Positions 60,449-64,000 of a stretch of DNA of 64,000 nucleotides are shown piece after piece. Location of the stretch: contig KV425551.1 in NCBI GenBank assembly GCA_001632425.1, positions 730,996 through 794,995 on the forward strand, written 5' to 3'. The number at the start of each line of letters is the position of its first letter. Within the stretch, counting starts at the first letter, position 1. A program made the position numbers and the translations under genes. This DNA is from Neolentinus lepideus HHB14362 ss-1. Lineage: Eukaryota > Basidiomycota > Agaricomycetes > Gloeophyllales > Gloeophyllaceae. Under the pieces are notes generated by a model, which searched no databases, had not been told where the DNA came from, and worked only from the letters and a program-made list of their open reading frames with translations.

Positions 60449-61862
60449 ATGGCCATTCAGAAGGAGCCCGGTCAAAAGGGCATTAACTGGTCCAACATTG
60501 CTGTTGGTGAGTACCTGACGCGTCGGTGGCGAACCCACGTGAATGTATACTAAAATGCGGGGCAGGGGCTATCATGAACATGGTACATCTCTACCTCTGT
60601 TTCTCTATTGCAAAATACTAACTACTATGTCAACGACAATCTTAAATACCAGTTTGTGAGTTCACAGTCGGATAAGCTGGTATCTCGAGTGCTAACAACG
60701 CATTGCAGGAGGCAAGTCCGGCATTCGAACAGGCCGTTCGCATATGGACGTTCTAATCCCATATTTCGTAGGTTACGACGCTTGGGCAGCCATTAGAAGT
60801 CATCAAAACTCAGATGGCCGCAAACAGATCGCAATCCATGCTGCAGGCGCTGCAGGCAATATGGGCACGTGGTGGTGTGGTTGGGTTCTACCAGGGTCTT
60901 ATTCCATGGGTCGGTATTCATTGTGCTTCACTGCCCTGTGCACTGCTAACTACTTGATCTCCGTGTAGGCGTGGATTGAGGCGTCGACAAAAGGTGCTGT
61001 GTTGTTGTTCACAGCGTCCGAGATTGAGTCGGCCACGACGTCGGCGGGCTTAGACCCTTCGATCGGTGGTTTGCTCGGCGGTATGGGAGGTGGTATCGCT
61101 CAGGCATATGCTACCATGGGTACGTAAGCTTGTTCACAACGAAATAGGAACCTTCAGTTTCCTGCTTCGCGTGCGTGCTCCTGACGTTCATTGGAATAAG
61201 GCTTCACGACATGTATGAAGACAGTCGAGATTACCCGGCACAAGCAGGCGGCATCTGGTGTTAAGCCTGCGTCCACATTCGCAGTATTCATGGACATCTT
61301 CCGGAAAGAGGGTCTTCGTGGTGTGAACAAGGGTGTTAACGCCGTTGCCGTCCGGCAATGTACCAACTGGGGTTCCCGGTACGTACTAATGTCCTGCTCG
61401 AAGCTTGTGATACAGGGTCCCTTATCCCGGTCCATAGTATGGGCTTTGCGCGACTGGCTGAGAACATGATCCGGAATGCACGGGGAAAGCGGGAAGACGA
61501 GAAGCTCGGTGCACTTGATAAGATTGCTGCGTCATCCATTGGTGGTGCATTGGCAACTTGGAATCAGCCTATTGAGGTCGTCCGAGTGGAGATGCAATCC
61601 ATGGCGAAAGGGGCAGCGTCTCCCAACCGACCCGAGAAGTTGACCATCACGAACACGCTCTCTTACATTTACAAGCAAAATGGCATCAAGGGCCTGTACC
61701 GTGGTGTCACCCCTCGTATCGGACTGGGTATCTGGCAGACCATCTGCATGGTATCGTTTGCCGACTACGTCAAAGCCTGGTACGTCTGCTCTGAGCACGC
61801 CTCTTTCTTCCTCTGGGGATGATCTCTTACCGTCTGGTTCATATGACAGGGTGAAGAAATAG
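60449..61862 (+). CDS. YHM2: Mitochondrial carrier YHM2 (citrate/2-oxoglutarate type)
   Basis: Yhm2 is an inner-mitochondrial-membrane carrier exchanging citrate for 2-oxoglutarate, also found bound to mitochondrial DNA in yeast. The ATG at 60449 gives [20 protein letters not shown]. Family signatures are '[20 protein letters not shown]', '[20 protein letters not shown]', '[19 protein letters not shown]', '[20 protein letters not shown]' and '[20 protein letters not shown]'. It ends '[20 protein letters not shown]', then 'DYVKAWVKK'. The loop motifs (PLEVIK, PIEVVR) are the carrier signature; the middle one is degenerate, as in Yhm2. Ten or so introns are present. Residues Phe and Glu of NMFEV are each coded by a 3-nt exon (60653-60655, 60709-60711). 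Length is about 300 residues. Confidence 0.92.
60653..60655 (+). other. 3-nt microexon TTT (Phe) in YHM2
   Basis: TTT lies between ..aaataccag and gtgagt... The intron before (60583-60652, 70 nt) has gtacat, a tactaac branch site and a taccag end. The one after (60656-60708, 53 nt) has gtgagt, tgctaac and ttgcag. It gives Phe in the family sequence NMFEVTTLGQP. Confidence 0.75.
60709..60711 (+). other. 3-nt microexon GAG (Glu) in YHM2
   Basis: GAG follows ..cattgcag and is followed by gcaagt, a GC donor. The next intron (60712-60771, 60 nt) has a ttctaat branch site and ends tttcgtag before GTT ACG ACG. It gives the Glu of NMFEV. Reading on past GAG reaches a stop 16 codons later, so a splice here is needed. 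Confidence 0.75.
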
Positions 61863-62094
61863 ACTTACATTATACTCTGCTTAGTTTATCTGGATTATTT
61901 GATTGGATGCTTTTTATACTTTGGTTAGAGATTGCTCGACGCTATCGTATCATACTTACACATGCTATGCTGATGCTTTCGACGCTGAATAATTAGCAAG
62001 TACATCGATAGCAAATAAATAATAGATGTGGACACAGAATAGAGTAATGCAACATAACAATTAAACCGAGTAACCCATACCGCGATGCTACAGG

Positions 62095-62985
62095 TTACGC
62101 ATCCTTGGCGTCCTTGTCCTTTTTCTTCTCGACAGCCATCCGTATCTTCTTGACTCTCGTATTGAAGTAGGTCTGACAGAAGAAGGATTGGTCATTGCAG
62201 GAGGCAACGGGCAAGCATAACTTACGCCCATGACAAAGCCAACAGCATTAAAAAATGGCACCCAGAGCTCTGGTGACAAGAATTGCTGCGCAAATACCAG
62301 GGTTAAGGGCGAAGTGAGCCATGTCACCTGAACGGTCAATACAGTCAATACGAGTTAATGAAGAATCACTAGCTGACGCCCACCCTCATCACGGCAGCAA
62401 AACCACTCTTCACGGTCTTAATGACCTCGTCAACGCTTTGAGCACCATTAATGACAGCCATACTCGCAAGATAAACTGACGAGTCGCGCTCTTATCAATA
62501 CCTCAATTAACGATGCGGCAGCATTTACCTGACGTCTGTATGGGCGCTACTAACAGGTTGCTAGCCAGAATTTGGCCAATCTTTGCGGCAGTAGATGTCT
62601 TGCCTGCGAAGGCTTTCTGCAGGGCACCCACGAGATAGTGACTCATTGGCGCAGAGATGAAGAAGCCATAGATCGCCATCTTTACTGCTTTGGCATCTAT
62701 CTTGGACCGTGCCAGTAGCTGACGGTAGACAGGTGCATCTGGGCTAGGTTTCTGTACTGGCACACCAGCAAGATGTGTCGCGAGCACTTCCTGGAGGAAA
62801 CATAGTACACCTATGAGCCGGATGGAGGGCACATTAACACGAGATCACGACTACCCCAGATTAACGAATTTACCAGTCGTGATTGACTTGGTCCTTAATG
62901 GATTCAGGGCCAGTTGAACCAGGTAGGACGCAAGGAGTGGGTTGACCTTCTTTGCCTGCACCTCCACAACAGTGACCGAAGACAT
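62095..62985 (-). CDS. Mpv17/PMP22-family membrane protein
   Basis: A four-helix membrane protein of the Mpv17/PXMP2 family, found in peroxisomal or inner mitochondrial membranes and linked to small-solute permeability. The ATG at 62985 gives MSSVTVVEVQAKKVNPLLAS, then 'YLVQLALNPLRTKSITTG'. After splicing come 'QEVLATHLAGVPVQ', 'VKMAIYGFFISAPMSHYLVG', 'ALQKAFAGKTSTAAKIGQIL' and 'ASNLLVAPIQTS', the family segments. The last part has 'VTWLTSPLTLVFAQQFLSPE', 'LWVPFFNAVGFVMG' and 'TYFNTRVKKIRMAVEKKKDK', ending at 62095. About five introns are present and the product has about 250 residues. The closest match by eye is the PMP22-like peroxisomal group ('YFNTRVKK'). Confidence 0.8.
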
Positions 62986-63570
62986 GTCTGGAACTAAGAA
63001 ACAGCTTATAGTAATGCGGGGTGGATTTATGGGACCACAGGTGATCCATGTGTGCGGCCGGTGCCTTGCATTCGGACGCCACTGTGGGTATCCGGCCATC
63101 TATATTTGGGAGTCTCGTAATTTAGACTCCGCAGAGCCCTCAAATAGGCAAAGCCACAAAAATTTGTCTGACCGAGACGTTGTCGAGATGCGTTCGAGTT
63201 GGTCTCCTCGACAGAGCCTCCGAGGCTGTTCTACTTGGCGAGAACGATGGAATGGGATCTGTTGCGGAACTCGTGAGTATATCTTTCGGTACTTTCTACA
63301 CGATGAGACCTTTGCCGCCCCAGTCATAGCTTCGCGCGTTGATGAAAGGCACAAGCAAACAGCCAAAACATTCATTGCACCTCTGATCCTCTTATTGTCT
63401 GTTAACCGTGGATGCACCGTACTCACGCATTTCTTTCGCAGGTACTGGTTTGAACAGTTGGCATTGAACTTGACTCGGAGACTCGGACCCGCACTGCTTT
63501 CATGTACACCCGAGTCAGTTTGTCGATACATAGTAAGACATGTATGGCAGTGGAAAATATAGCGCACACA
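62986..63570. other. Intergenic stretch open on both strands
   Basis: This is upstream of the Mpv17-family gene. Both strands carry long stop-free frames: plus, from the ATG at 62984 to 63562 (192 codons); minus, 63567-63100 (about 155 codons). Neither has recognisable domains. It could be chance or a decayed gene. Confidence 0.35.
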
Positions 63571-64000
63571 TTATCCAGATTTTACATTAGTAACTACAGT
63601 ACAAGATCTGTCGGCCAGCGATGGACCTTGCAAATAACGATGCAGTGTCCGTGTTAAGCATTCTTCACCTTCCTGGCCTGATTGGACTTCCTCCACCTCT
63701 GTCTCGACCAGCCATCCAGTGAGAGCATATGCACCTGGACGATTCAACCACATTTTTGCTTTGACGGTGACCTCTTGCGAAGGCTCAAGTCTTCCTCGAT
63801 AGGTCAGGCGTCCGGAATATTGAGGGGGCAGCAGATTTCTGAAGGACGGGATGAGTTAGCAAGTCGGCGAAAGCGAAGAAGCTACTGCTACTTACGATGA
63901 AGAGTGCACCGCGGATTTATCCTGCTTGAGCCGAAGCACAAACCTTGCCGGATGCGTAACTGAATAATTTCTCAGAACAAACGTAACCGGCTTCAAGCAA
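63571..64000 (-). CDS. C-terminal fragment of a TRAPP subunit-like protein (Trs85/TRAPPC8?)
   Basis: The gene is cut by the window edge; only its 3' end is seen. One intron joins '..RFVLRLKQDKSAVHSSS' to 'NLLPPQYSGRLTYRGRLEPS', followed by 'EVTVKAKMWLNRPGAYALTG' and 'WLVETEVEE', ending at the TAA of 63571-63573. The beta-rich pattern with 'PARFVLRLK' and 'RPGAYALTGW' is like the Ig-like C-terminal domains of the TRAPP subunits Trs85/TRAPPC8, which act in ER-Golgi traffic and autophagy. This is a family-resemblance call; other trafficking adaptors with the same fold are possible. Confidence 0.45.

Overview
The window is nuclear DNA of a filamentous basidiomycete, most probably an Agaricomycete and perhaps a polypore-like fungus. 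Genes are dense and on both strands, broken by many introns of about 45-75 nt with GT..AG ends and CTAAC/CTAAT-like branch sites, and separated by short intergenic gaps. The gene content is fungal throughout: a Byr4-type mitotic GAP, a Git3-like receptor, YHM2, histidine acid phosphatases and UreD. All reading was by eye; product names rest on remembered family signatures, not on searches.

Layout. 0-6 kb (+): a MetE-like methyltransferase, an unknown Pro/Ser-rich protein, and a secreted-to-membrane Ser-rich protein with one membrane span. 6-13 kb (-): an unknown basic protein, TAF5 and WRAP73. 13-18.3 kb (+): a DHA1-type MFS exporter and a gamma-glutamyltransferase. 18.5-20.4 kb (-): a Ptc6-like PP2C phosphatase with an apparent frame break near its N-terminus. 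20.4-27.5 kb (+): two tandem secreted histidine acid phosphatases (phytase-like), then a Git3-like GPCR. 28.3-39.3 kb (-): an allantoate-permease-like transporter, urease accessory UreD, Byr4, NRDE2. 39.6-43.9 kb (+): NIP7 and a Sec39-domain protein. 44.3-47 kb (-): a large disordered protein. 48.06-48.66 kb: a 596-bp MITE with about 62-bp imperfect terminal inverted repeats and a TTA target duplication. 49.2-64 kb: CGR1 (+), VPS18 (-), an SHB17-like phosphatase (+), a long coiled-coil protein (+), YHM2 (+), an Mpv17/PMP22 protein (-), and the 3' end of a TRAPP-subunit-like gene (-) running off the window.

Most genes are housekeeping: transcription (TAF5), RNA surveillance (NRDE2), ribosome assembly (NIP7, CGR1), membrane traffic (Sec39, VPS18, possibly Trs85) and mitosis (Byr4, WRAP73). 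The 13-32 kb stretch is richer in nutrient functions: peptide/glutathione, organic phosphate, ureide/urea and sensing.

The most striking signal is not a new gene but exon structure. YHM2 appears to contain two consecutive 3-nt microexons (TTT and GAG), each flanked by complete splice signals, the second followed by a GC-AG intron. The SHB17-like gene has a 7-nt microexon, and the GGT gene has 14- and 15-nt exons. GC-AG introns occur in at least three genes. In two other genes (coiled-coil; disordered), keeping one intron would add a hydrophobic C-terminal tail, which suggests a splicing-controlled choice between soluble and membrane forms.
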